Shown: piece by piece, positions 35,673-43,260 of the stretch
Layout: each line of letters starts with the position of its first letter
How positions within the stretch are numbered: the first letter of the stretch is position 1
Source: an uncultured Prevotella sp.
GTDB taxonomy: Bacteria > Bacteroidota > Bacteroidia > Bacteroidales > Bacteroidaceae
NCBI GenBank assembly: GCA_900546345.1
Contig: URCI01000004.1
Location: 44,026 to 108,025, forward strand
Direction: 5' to 3'
DNA length: 64,000 bases
Notes under the pieces: model-generated
Database searches by the model: none
What the model was told of the DNA's origin: nothing
The model's input: the letters and a program-made list of their open reading frames with translations, nothing else
Made by a program: the position numbers and the translations under genes

Positions 35673-36923
35673 ATGACAACGAAACAAATCCAACAGAACT
35701 ATGAGATCGCCCGCGAGCGCTATGCTGCTCTCGGTGTAGACACTGACAAAGCCCTGGAAACGCTCCAGCATACACCCATCAGCCTCCATTGCTGGCAGGC
35801 CGACGATGTTGTCGGCTTCGAGCGGGGAGAGGCTGCTTCCGGCGGCATTCAGGCTACGGGCAACTATCCGGGACGCGCCCGCAACATCGAGGAGCTGCGC
35901 CAGGATGTCGACAAAGTGCTCTCTTTGCTCGGCGGTACCTTCCGTTTCAATCTCCACGAGACCTACGGCGAGTTTGGCGGAAAGTTCGTAGACCGCGACC
36001 AGGTAGAGCCGAAATACTTCGAAGGCTGGATGCAGTGGGCTAAGGAGCGCCACATGAGCCTCGACTTCAACTCCACATCGTTCTCTCATCCCAAGAGCGG
36101 CTCACTGACACTGGCCAATCCCGACAAGGAGATCCGCGACTTCTGGATTGAGCATACCAAGCGCTGTCGTCGCATCGCCGACGCTATGGGTAAGGCACAG
36201 GGCGATCCCTGCATCATGAACATCTGGATCCATGACGGCAGCAAAGACCTCACCGTAGAGAAATACCGCTACCGCCAGATACTCAAAGACAGCCTTGACG
36301 ACATCCTCTCCGAGAAACTGCCCAACATGAAGGACTGTCTTGAAGCCAAGCTCTTCGGTATCGGACTGGAGGCTTACACCGTCGGTTCGCATGACTTCTA
36401 TGCCGGCTACTGCTCCAAGAACAATGTCATCTACACCCTCGACACAGGCCACTATGAGCCCACGGAGAACGTTTCCGACGCCGTCTCCTCGCTGTTGCTC
36501 TTTGTGCCTGAGCTGATGCTCCACGTCAGCCGCCCCATGCACTGGGACAGCGACCATGTGACGCTCTTCGACGACAACACGCGCAACCTCTTCTCTGAGC
36601 TCGTACGCGCCAACGCTCTCGACCGTGCGCATATCGGACTCGACTACTTCGACGCCAGCATCAACCGCATCGGTGCTTATATCATCGGCGTGCGCGCCGC
36701 ACAGAAGAGCTTGCTCCAGGCCCTCCTTGAACCGCTGCCCACGCTGCGCAAGTACGAGGACGAGGGACGCTTCTTCGAGCGTCTGGCACTGCTTGAGGAA
36801 GAGAAGACGCTACCGCTCGGTGCTGTCTACGACTACTTCAACATGAAGAACAATGTGCCCGTGGCCGAAGACTATCTCGCCGACGTGGAGCAATACGAGA
36901 AAGAAGTGCTGAGCCAACGCTGA
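35673..36923 (+). CDS. rhaA: L-rhamnose isomerase
   Basis: RhaA interconverts L-rhamnose and L-rhamnulose with a divalent metal. The 416-residue TIM-barrel protein matches the family in length (419 in E. coli). It shows typical blocks: SLHCWQADDVVGFE, LGGTFRFNLHET, FSHPKSGSLTLANPDKEIR and MNIWIHDGSKD. Metal ligands are expected in the last three. A CCTTATTATAT element follows the stop codon. Confidence 0.96.
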   Translation: MTTKQIQQNYEIARERYAALGVDTDKALETLQHTPISLHCWQADDVVGFERGEAASGGIQATGNYPGRARNIEELRQDVDKVLSLLGGTFRFNLHETYGEFGGKFVDRDQVEPKYFEGWMQWAKERHMSLDFNSTSFSHPKSGSLTLANPDKEIRDFWIEHTKRCRRIADAMGKAQGDPCIMNIWIHDGSKDLTVEKYRYRQILKDSLDDILSEKLPNMKDCLEAKLFGIGLEAYTVGSHDFYAGYCSKNNVIYTLDTGHYEPTENVSDAVSSLLLFVPELMLHVSRPMHWDSDHVTLFDDNTRNLFSELVRANALDRAHIGLDYFDASINRIGAYIIGVRAAQKSLLQALLEPLPTLRKYEDEGRFFERLALLEEEKTLPLGAVYDYFNMKNNVPVAEDYLADVEQYEKEVLSQR

Positions 36924-36925
36924 CA

Positions 36926-36946
36926 CCTTATTATATAATATAGTAG
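36926..36946 (+). repeat. CCTTATTATATA element after rhaA
   Basis: ACACCTTATTATATAATATA, one of five copies of this intergenic word in the window, here between rhaA and rhaT. Confidence 0.6.
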
Positions 36947-37008
36947 TATAAGAAAAAACGAAGGCAACAGCAGGGTGGGAGCGTATCCCATCCTGCTGAC
37001 AGACAACT

Positions 37009-38043
37009 ATGGAAATACTGATAGGTCTATTGATCATTGCCGCCGGCGCATTCTGCCAGTCGAGTTGTTACGTACCCATCAACAAGGTAAAGGAATGGAG
37101 TTGGGAGAGTTACTGGCTGGTCCAGGGTGTGTTTGCCTGGCTGGTCCTCCCTTTGTTGGGTGCCCTTTTGGCTGTTCCCTCAGGACATTGCCTCATGGAG
37201 CTGTTGACAAGTGCCAACCAATTCCAAGTGGCCATGACCATATTCTTCGGTGTGCTTTGGGGTGTGGGCGGTCTTACTTTCGGCTTGTCCATGCGTTACT
37301 TAGGCGTCGCATTGGGTCAGTCCATCGCTCTGGGCACCTGTGCAGGCTTAGGCACCATCATGGGGCCTGTGCTCATCAATGCCTTTTTCCCTGAAGAACA
37401 TGCATTGAGTCAACTGACTGCCTCTGTGCTGATCGGCGTGGCTGTCACGCTTCTGGGCATTGCCATCATCGGATGGGCCGGCAAACGCAAGACAGCCATG
37501 CTCTCAGAAGAAGAGAAAAAAGAAGCCGTGAAGGACTTCAACTTCCCCAAGGGCATCACCATCGCCCTGCTTGCCGGTTTCATGAGTGGTTGCTTCAATG
37601 TAGGACTGGAGTTTGGCAAGAACATCAACTTTGGTGAGCTCACTCCCGCCATGTACCGCACGTTGCCTGCCACGCTGCTTGTCACACTCGGCGGCTTTGT
37701 TACCAATGCCGTCTACTGTCTGTGGCAGAACCAGCACAACCATACGTGGGGTGACTACCGCAAAGGCCATGTATGGATCAACAACCTGCTATTTTGCCTC
37801 CTCGCCGGTGCCCTGTGGTACAGCCAGTTCTTCGGTCTGTCCCTCGGCAAAGGTTTCTTGGCTTCTTCTCCGGCTCTCACCACACTCGCGTTCTGCATCC
37901 TTATGGCCCTGAACGTGGTGTTCAGCAATGTGTGGGGCATCATTCTCAAAGAGTGGAAGGGCTGCGACCGCACGACAATCGCCATTCTCGTCTGCGGTAT
38001 TATCGTGCTGCTCATCGCCTGCTTCTTACCACAGCTCCTTTAA
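37009..38043 (+). CDS. rhaT: L-rhamnose/proton symporter RhaT
   Basis: An inner membrane sugar transporter of 344 residues, the same length as E. coli RhaT, with about ten hydrophobic spans. It has the family features AAGAFCQSSCYVPINKVKEWSWE at the N-terminus and GVLWGVGGLTFGLSMRYLG near residue 82. It ends in a hydrophobic segment (TTIAILVCGIIVLLIACFL). Its place between rhaA and rhaD supports rhamnose as substrate. Confidence 0.95.
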   Translation: MEILIGLLIIAAGAFCQSSCYVPINKVKEWSWESYWLVQGVFAWLVLPLLGALLAVPSGHCLMELLTSANQFQVAMTIFFGVLWGVGGLTFGLSMRYLGVALGQSIALGTCAGLGTIMGPVLINAFFPEEHALSQLTASVLIGVAVTLLGIAIIGWAGKRKTAMLSEEEKKEAVKDFNFPKGITIALLAGFMSGCFNVGLEFGKNINFGELTPAMYRTLPATLLVTLGGFVTNAVYCLWQNQHNHTWGDYRKGHVWINNLLFCLLAGALWYSQFFGLSLGKGFLASSPALTTLAFCILMALNVVFSNVWGIILKEWKGCDRTTIAILVCGIIVLLIACFLPQLL

Positions 38044-38073
38044 ATTACAATGATCAATCAACAAAACATAACC

Positions 38074-38883
38074 ATGAATAGTATATTGGAAAACCGTCCC
38101 GCATTGAGACGAGAGGTGGAAAAGATTGCCGAAGTGGCTGGCTATCTGTGGACAAACGGGTGGGCAGAGCGCAACGGAGGCAACATTACCGTCAACATCA
38201 CCGACCTTGTCGATGACGGCATTCGTGCGCTGTCAGCCATCAGCCAGCCGATTGCCATCGGCGAGCACCTGCCTCATCTGAAAGGTACTTATTTCTTCTG
38301 CAAGGGCACCGGCAAGCGTATGCGCGATCTCGCACGCCATCCGATGGACAACGGCAGCATCATTCGCATCCTCGACGATTGCGAGCACTACGAAATCATC
38401 GCCGACAACCCTGTCATGCCTACCAGCGAGTTGCCTTCACACCTCCTCGTTCACGACAAGCAAGTGGAGACGGGCAGTGGTTACAAGGCTACGCTGCACA
38501 CCCATCCGATAGAGTTAGTGGCAATGAGCCATCACCGCCCGTTCTTGGAGAAAGATGTGCTCACCCGACTGTTGTGGAGTATGATTCCTGAGACCAAAGC
38601 GTTCTGTCCGTTAGGACTGGGCATTGTGCCTTACGAGCTCCCCGGCAGCGTGAAGTTGGCTGAGGGTACGCTCAAAGCCCTGGCCGACTACGATGTCGTG
38701 CTGTGGGAAAAGCACGGTGTCTTTGCCAAAGGCAAGGACATCATGGACGCCTTCGATCAGGTCGACGTGCTGTCGAAGAGCGCAAAGATCTACATCGACA
38801 GCCGCGCAATGGGCTTCGAGCCCGACGGCATGAGCGACGAGCAGATGAAGGAGATGACCCAAGCCTTCCACTTGCCCAAATAA
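38074..38883 (+). CDS. rhaD: Rhamnulose-1-phosphate aldolase
   Basis: RhaD splits L-rhamnulose-1-phosphate into dihydroxyacetone phosphate and L-lactaldehyde. The 269-residue class II aldolase has zinc ligands in LHTHPIEL and a later His (WEKHG), the GWAERNGGNITVN block near residue 22, and a catalytic acidic residue in the following region. I start at the ATG at 38074 (MNSILENRPALRR), which fits the family length; an in-frame ATG at 38050 would add eight residues. It ends the operon. No lactaldehyde reductase gene is adjacent. Confidence 0.93.
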   Translation: MNSILENRPALRREVEKIAEVAGYLWTNGWAERNGGNITVNITDLVDDGIRALSAISQPIAIGEHLPHLKGTYFFCKGTGKRMRDLARHPMDNGSIIRILDDCEHYEIIADNPVMPTSELPSHLLVHDKQVETGSGYKATLHTHPIELVAMSHHRPFLEKDVLTRLLWSMIPETKAFCPLGLGIVPYELPGSVKLAEGTLKALADYDVVLWEKHGVFAKGKDIMDAFDQVDVLSKSAKIYIDSRAMGFEPDGMSDEQMKEMTQAFHLPK

Positions 38884-38912
38884 GGCAATCCGCCTCTTCT
38901 GAAACAAAAACA

Positions 38913-39016
38913 TTTATATCCACAAGGGCATTGGTCCCAAACAGTGCACGCTCTGTTTGGGACTGCAAGCCCTTATATCCAACGACTCTTTTGTCTTCAT
39001 CGGCAAAAGGGTCGTT
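38913..39016 (+). terminator. Two tandem stem-loops after rhaD
   Basis: The first hairpin (38924-38974) has an outer AAGGGC/GCCCTT arm and an inner GTCCCAAACAG / CTGTTTGGGAC arm. The second (38980-39016) is AACGACTCTTTTG / CAAAAGGGTCGTT. Neither has a clean T-tract, so they may act as mRNA 3' stabilisers as well as terminators. The word TTATATCC flanks the first hairpin on both sides. The rest of the gap up to 39217 shows only possible -7 elements (TACATTTG near 39134). Confidence 0.6.
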
Positions 39017-39217
39017 GATTTCATTTCTCTCTTTGCCATCTCTTGTCTTATTGCAAGAAATTATGTATAATGCAATACTATTTCATTTATTATAACTACT
39101 TTTGCAACGTAAACAGAAAATTACAACGGAATACGCTACATTTGCCTATGCTAAGAAAGCGGAAGGCAAAGTCCTCCCCGCTTGGTAATCATTAAGATCG
39201 AGATTTAATATCTGTAT

Positions 39218-40057
39218 ATGAACAACAAAAAAAACAAGATGGACTTCTATGAATGGATATGTTTTTTCTTCATAGGTATCGTCTGCTTTCTGTTCATCAT
39301 GGGCTTCTTCGAAGCCATCTTAATGATGGATTACACCATCTATGCAAAGATTCCAATTGCGTTGGTTGGTTGCTGGGTGCTGCTGCTTTCGTTCAGCAAG
39401 TTTCTTACAATGTATACCAGAGTAAAAGCCAAGATATTTGCCACGCCACGACATGATGTCAAGATGCTGTTGACAGGATGGGGAGTGTCTGTTCTGTTCT
39501 TTGGAACCATCATGGCGAGCTTATACTGCCTACATGTCTATCAGCCACAGAAGATCAACTGCGACATACAGAACCAACTTTATGGATGGCTGTTGTTTGC
39601 CGTCGTCGGCATTAGTGAGGAGATCATCTGCCGAGGAATTGCCTTCAGACTACTCTGTGACAGAATAGGCATGACTTGGGCTTTGATCCTTTCTGCCGTG
39701 ATCTTTGGCTTTGCTCATATCTTCAATGACGGAGCCACCGTCTGGTCGGCCTTAGCCATAGCTGTCACGTCGGGATGGCTGTTGGGAGTAGCTTATGTCT
39801 ATCATCAATCGCTATGGGCACCGATAGGGATGCACTGGGCCTGGAACTATCTTGAAGGATACGTTTTCGGCTGTCCGGTTTCCGGGGTGTTTATCCAGCA
39901 TCCTATTATCATGTCACGTCTCGTCGGTCCGACATGGCTGACAGGCGGTTTCTTTGGCCCCGAAGCTTCCGTCATCGCTATATTAATAGGTGTGGCCATC
40001 TCCCTATACTATACGCTAAAGCTAAAGAAAAAACGCCGCAATCAAACCACGGCATAA
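39218..40057 (+). CDS. CPBP family intramembrane protease 1
   Basis: A 279-residue polytopic membrane protein of the CPBP (Rce1/Abi, PF02517) family of intramembrane glutamic endopeptidases. The three family motifs are present: EEIICR (Glu134, Glu135, Arg139), FGFAH (His near residue 168), and HWAWN. About eight hydrophobic spans are visible. Members process prenylated proteins in eukaryotes; in bacteria they include bacteriocin self-immunity proteins and MroQ, which affects AgrD peptide processing. Two tiny peptide genes follow on the same strand, and a decayed copy of its 3' end lies at 41341-41425. Confidence 0.9.
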   Translation: MNNKKNKMDFYEWICFFFIGIVCFLFIMGFFEAILMMDYTIYAKIPIALVGCWVLLLSFSKFLTMYTRVKAKIFATPRHDVKMLLTGWGVSVLFFGTIMASLYCLHVYQPQKINCDIQNQLYGWLLFAVVGISEEIICRGIAFRLLCDRIGMTWALILSAVIFGFAHIFNDGATVWSALAIAVTSGWLLGVAYVYHQSLWAPIGMHWAWNYLEGYVFGCPVSGVFIQHPIIMSRLVGPTWLTGGFFGPEASVIAILIGVAISLYYTLKLKKKRRNQTTA

Positions 40058-40132
40058 AATAATAAGTTCTATCGCAACGGAGTTCGTCACCCTTACTTGC
40101 GATTGCGGAACGTGAAGCGAAACCAAATATAA

Positions 40133-40174
40133 ATGAATAAAGAAAGCAAAGAAAAACAACAAGACAACGGATGA
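40133..40174 (+). CDS. Possible 13-codon leader ORF, coupled to the next peptide
   Basis: ATG-TGA frame encoding MNKESKEKQQDNG, very polar and charged. Its stop overlaps the next ATG (ATGA at 40171-40174), so it may act as a translation leader for the 36-residue peptide. It is too short to judge as a product on its own. Confidence 0.35.
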   Translation: MNKESKEKQQDNG

Positions 40175-40281
40175 ATAGGAACAATATCTTTTGGCAGCGA
40201 TTTACTATTGCTTTTAAGTGTGCTTTTTGGACCGGTGTCTGTAGTGGAGCTATAGGTGCTGTTATTGCTATTTTGAAGTAA
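40171..40281 (+). CDS. Hydrophobic 36-residue peptide next to CPBP proteases
   Basis: The frame ATG-TAA encodes a cationic N-terminus (MNRNNIFWQRF) followed by a Cys-, Trp- and Gly-rich hydrophobic segment containing KCAFWTGVCSG and GAIGAVIAIL, with a terminal Lys. Two Cys residues eight apart and the GxxxG-like glycines recall small pore-forming peptides or holin-like microproteins. It lies between two CPBP protease genes and overlaps a 13-codon frame by ATGA. There is no obvious promoter of its own, so it may be read through from CPBP protease 1. A real gene is plausible but unproven. Confidence 0.5.
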   Translation: MNRNNIFWQRFTIAFKCAFWTGVCSGAIGAVIAILK

Positions 40282-40374
40282 GTAGTGTGCTTCCGTCCGA
40301 ATTTCTTGAACGCAGCATACATTTTTGCAGACAAAGCAGAAAAGAAAAATTGCTCAAAATTACATTATATTAGC

Positions 40375-41085
40375 CTATAATATGGTCATACAACAAGACA
40401 ACAAGTTGATGACACAATGAAATAGCAAACCAAACAAAAAGCCAACATTAATCCTTAGATAAGACATTGAAATACCTCCCACTAATTGTGGAAGACATGA
40501 GACCAGCGCCCATAACAACACAGAAGGACAAATGAGGTAGTTGGTCAGATGGGCTAATGCAAAGATGATGCAGCCGGATAACACAACGAAGGGGTAGACT
40601 GTATTGTTGTTCTTTATGTTCTGCAATGAGTCCTCGCTAACAAGATGATAAACCGACAAAGCAACAGACAAAGCAAATATAGCACTAATCACTGCGGTCG
40701 TCATACGACTCTGAACATAACCGGCTAATACGAAGCCAAGAATGTAGTACAAGAAGAAAGCAGAGCTTATAGCGACATGTATCTTCTTCATGGAGAGCCA
40801 AAGCCTATATGCGAGTTCTTCCATCATTGGGCCAATGACAACGACCACTCCCCATGCTCTTATGGAAAAAGATTTGATTCCATTTATCGTCCGCTCTTCA
40901 GCTGGAGTGCTCACATCACATGTCATGTCCGACGGCAAAAGGGAATAGCAGATGCCCATAAAAATGCGAACACATATAGAAAGGACGATAAACAGCAATA
41001 TTGCTTTTACAATAATGTAGGTGGTAGAGTGGTTAGCCTTGTCATACGTGCTAAACAATCTTCTTATACTCATTGCATCTTTCAT
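40375..41085 (-). CDS. CPBP family intramembrane protease 2
   Basis: A 236-residue membrane protein on the minus strand with CPBP motifs: MMEELAYR (Glu89, Glu90, Arg94), FALAH, and a late HCVIN (HxxxN). Seven or so hydrophobic spans are visible. Its ATG overlaps the stop of the double-glycine peptide gene (ATGA), so the two are translationally coupled. Its sequence is clearly different from CPBP protease 1, so they are not recent duplicates. Likely roles are processing of, or immunity to, the coupled peptide; both are inference from family and position. Confidence 0.85.
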   Translation of the reverse strand: MKDAMSIRRLFSTYDKANHSTTYIIVKAILLFIVLSICVRIFMGICYSLLPSDMTCDVSTPAEERTINGIKSFSIRAWGVVVVIGPMMEELAYRLWLSMKKIHVAISSAFFLYYILGFVLAGYVQSRMTTAVISAIFALSVALSVYHLVSEDSLQNIKNNNTVYPFVVLSGCIIFALAHLTNYLICPSVLLWALVSCLPQLVGGISMSYLRINVGFLFGLLFHCVINLLSCCMTIL

Positions 41086-41198
41086 AAACCCAACGAATTT
41101 TTTATGACTTCAGGTAATGTGCCGCCATCATAGATTCTTTCACCTCCATTCGCTGACTGAGCCTCATGATATGAAAGCTCTTTTACCAATGTATTCAT
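41082..41198 (-). CDS. Double-glycine leader peptide precursor of 38 residues
   Basis: A minus-strand frame of 38 codons. The N-terminal part ends KELSYHEAQSANGG and matches the double-glycine leader consensus LSxxELxxIxGG at positions -12 (Leu), -11 (Ser), -8 (Glu) and -2/-1 (Gly-Gly), with Ala at -7 and -4. The predicted core is 19 residues, starting ERIYDGG and ending NSLGL. The stop overlaps the CPBP protease 2 ATG. A two-box promoter lies 64 bases upstream (41262-41292). Such leaders are normally cut by C39-peptidase ABC exporters, and none is in this window. Confidence 0.65.
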   Translation of the reverse strand: MNTLVKELSYHEAQSANGGERIYDGGTLPEVIKNSLGL

Positions 41199-41261
41199 TC
41201 TTTTGAATATTATTACGTTTTACATAGCTGTCACGTGCCAGCATTAATCCTTAAGGCGATT

Positions 41262-41292
41262 CAAAGTTACATCATGTTTTGCAGTAAAACAA
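41262..41292 (-). promoter_or_regulatory. Promoter of the peptide/CPBP protease 2 operon
   Basis: Minus-strand TTG (41290-41292), 20 bases, TAACTTTG (41262-41269). This is an ideal Bacteroidetes promoter in front of the double-glycine peptide gene. Confidence 0.75.
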
Positions 41293-41313
41293 ATATTTTT
41301 GCAAGTATATCTC

Positions 41314-41338
41314 TTCCGTGCAAAAAAATAGCACGGAA
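41314..41338. repeat. Perfect 8-bp stem-loop
   Basis: TTCCGTGC, nine A/T bases, GCACGGAA. It lies between the peptide promoter and the CPBP remnant and has no clear T-tract. Confidence 0.55.
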
Positions 41339-41340
41339 TG

Positions 41341-41425
41341 AAGCTTCAGCTTTTATTCCATCGTCGCTATAATAAATAGGTGTGGTTATTTTCCTGTCCT
41401 ATACGTCCAAGCTAAAGCGAAGACT
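41341..41425 (+). pseudogene. Decayed 3' fragment of a CPBP protease gene
   Basis: The segment aligns with the last 85 bases of CPBP protease 1 (about 39962-40040). Shared words include GAAGCTTC, TCGCTATA, AATAGGTGTGG, CTATACG and AAGCTAAAG. In the matching frame it reads IGVVIFLSYTSKLK against IGVAISLYYTLKLK, and it is interrupted by TAATAA. It is the remnant of a third, formerly paralogous gene on the plus strand. Confidence 0.75.
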
Positions 41426-41451
41426 CTGCATTTTTTTAGAGTTTCTTACAT

Positions 41452-41490
41452 AAAAAAACGGGAGATCCTACTTGGGGGTCTCCTTTTTTT
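41452..41490. terminator. Terminator after the CPBP remnant
   Basis: GGAGATCC pairs with GGGTCTCC and is flanked by A7 and T8 tracts, so it can act in both directions. It ends the CPBP locus before miaA. Confidence 0.85.
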
Positions 41491-41586
41491 TATGTAAGTT
41501 TGCAAACAGATCCGCCAATCGTCTGCAAGCAGAACCATCGCGGACAAACTCATATATCTCTGCGGCAACAGGTCGCACCCACCACT

Positions 41587-42540
41587 ATGAAGAAACTCTT
41601 GACCATACTCGGCCCCACAGCAACGGGCAAAACCGACCTCGCTGCACACGTAGCCCACGCGCTCGGAGGCGAAATCCTCTCCGGCGACTCTCGCCAGGTA
41701 TACCGCGGCATGGACATCGGCACAGGCAAGGACCTCGAAGACTATGTCGTCGACGGACAGCCGGTGCCCTACCATCTCATCGACATCGCGGAACCGGGAA
41801 CGAAATACAACCTCTTTCAGTACCAGCAAGACTTCCACCGCGCCTACGACGACATCCAGCGGCGGGGTGCGCTGCCCATCCTCTGCGGGGGTACAGGACT
41901 GTATATCGAGGCGGTGCTCAAGGGCTATGCACTCTCTCCGGTGCCACAGAATCCCACACTGCGACAGTCGTTGGAGGGAAAGACACTCGAAGAGCTCACC
42001 GACATGCTCGTCAACTTGAAGCAACAGACTGGCTCCACAATGCACAACAAAACCGATGTGGACTCGTGCCAGCGGGCCATCCGCGCCATAGAGATCGAGA
42101 CCTACAACCTCGAACACCCCACCGATCTGCGTCAGATGCCACCCGTGGACAGCATCGTCATCGGCGTGGCCATCGACCGTGACGAGCGCCGCCGCCGCAT
42201 CACCGCCCGCCTGCGTCAGCGTCTCGACCATGGCATGGTGGAGGAGATGCGCCGTCTGCTCGACAGCGGCATCAAGGCTGAGGACCTCACCTATTATGGT
42301 TTGGAATATAAATACGTTACAGAGTATGTCATCGGACAGCTCAGCTACGACGAGATGGTGCGCCAACTGGAGATCGCCATCCACCAGTTTGCCAAGCGCC
42401 AAATGACGTGGTTCCGCGGCATGGAGCGCCGCGGCACCCTCATCCATTGGGTTGATGCCATGCTGCCAATGGAGGAAAAAGTAAAGAGGGTAGAGGAGAT
42501 CTATCAAGCAGCCATCCACCCACTGCAAGAGAAAGCGTAA
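41587..42540 (+). CDS. miaA: tRNA dimethylallyltransferase
   Basis: MiaA adds a dimethylallyl group to A37 of tRNAs that read UNN codons. The 317-residue protein has the P-loop GPTATGKT near residue 8, the substrate-binding motif SGDSRQVYRGMDIGTGK near residue 36, LCGGTGLYI near residue 102, and the tRNA-contacting QxxWFR-type motif RQMTWFRGME near the C-terminus. I start at 41587 (MKKLLTILGPTATGK), which matches the family; an upstream in-frame ATG at 41500 would add 29 unrelated residues. Confidence 0.95.
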   Translation: MKKLLTILGPTATGKTDLAAHVAHALGGEILSGDSRQVYRGMDIGTGKDLEDYVVDGQPVPYHLIDIAEPGTKYNLFQYQQDFHRAYDDIQRRGALPILCGGTGLYIEAVLKGYALSPVPQNPTLRQSLEGKTLEELTDMLVNLKQQTGSTMHNKTDVDSCQRAIRAIEIETYNLEHPTDLRQMPPVDSIVIGVAIDRDERRRRITARLRQRLDHGMVEEMRRLLDSGIKAEDLTYYGLEYKYVTEYVIGQLSYDEMVRQLEIAIHQFAKRQMTWFRGMERRGTLIHWVDAMLPMEEKVKRVEEIYQAAIHPLQEKA

Positions 42541-43260
42541 TCTTCCCGATAATAACCACTTATGATCTTTAAGAAAGATACCAAACGCACACAGCACGTG
42601 TTGCGGTTCGCAATCATCAGAGAAAGAAGGAGCAGCACAGAAGCTTCTGTCCGCTAAACTGACAAAAAACAGCCACTGAGAATCGATTCTTTTCGAGCAG
42701 ACAGGGATCTGCGCTGAATTTCGCCGAAAAACAGCGTTTTTGTATTTCATTGATAATCAATGATTTATGCGTTTAAGCATTTTCCGGAATTTATAAAAGC
42801 ACTGTTTTCATACAACAAAACAACTGTTTTGACCAGATCATCTCCATTGTTTTTACTCATCAAAAGACTGATTTGACCGACAGAAACAATAAGGATGACA
42901 AAACGAAAAGGATGTTTGGATGAAAAGACACTGATTTTTTTTGTTCTCGAAATCATTTCGCATGCTAGAACGAATAAAAAATATTACATAATTTTGTCAA
43001 CAATCTTTGCTGATAAAAACCTGTATCTCACACGCAGGAAACAAGCCACCCCGTAGCGTGAAAAGCCCCTGAGCCCCAGCCAGCGACTTTGTTTTTTATG
43101 CCTAATCGTTACTTTTTTGTTTCAAATCCTTAAAATAATGATCACAATACTTGCTTTATTCCCAATAATTTACTAACTTTGGCGTGTCAACGCAGTGCTT
43201 GCGCTCTGCGCCAACCAATCGAACAATCATCAATAATATATATAACCTTAATTGTGAACT
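42541..43260. other. 720-bp gap with degenerate 22-bp repeats, no gene
   Basis: Between about 42796 and 42950 a weak 22-23 bp periodicity is visible: segments start AAAAGCACTGTTTT, AAAACAACTGTTTTGAC, then a CATTGTTTTTAC unit and AAAAGACTGATTTGAC. TTCATTGATAATCAATGA (near 42746) is a palindrome-like site. A 63-codon minus-strand frame (42765-42956) falls in this array and looks spurious. The promoter of the next operon lies at 43151-43181. I see nothing else. Confidence 0.5.
43151..43181 (+). promoter_or_regulatory. Promoter of the alpha-glucan operon
   Basis: TTG (43151-43153), 20 bases, TAACTTTG (43174-43181), about 80 bases before the GH133 start. Confidence 0.75.

Noticed and set aside
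42765..42956. 63-codon minus-strand frame in the miaA-GH133 gap
   Set aside because: It lies in degenerate 22-bp repeats, has no promoter at a fitting distance and an unstructured composition.
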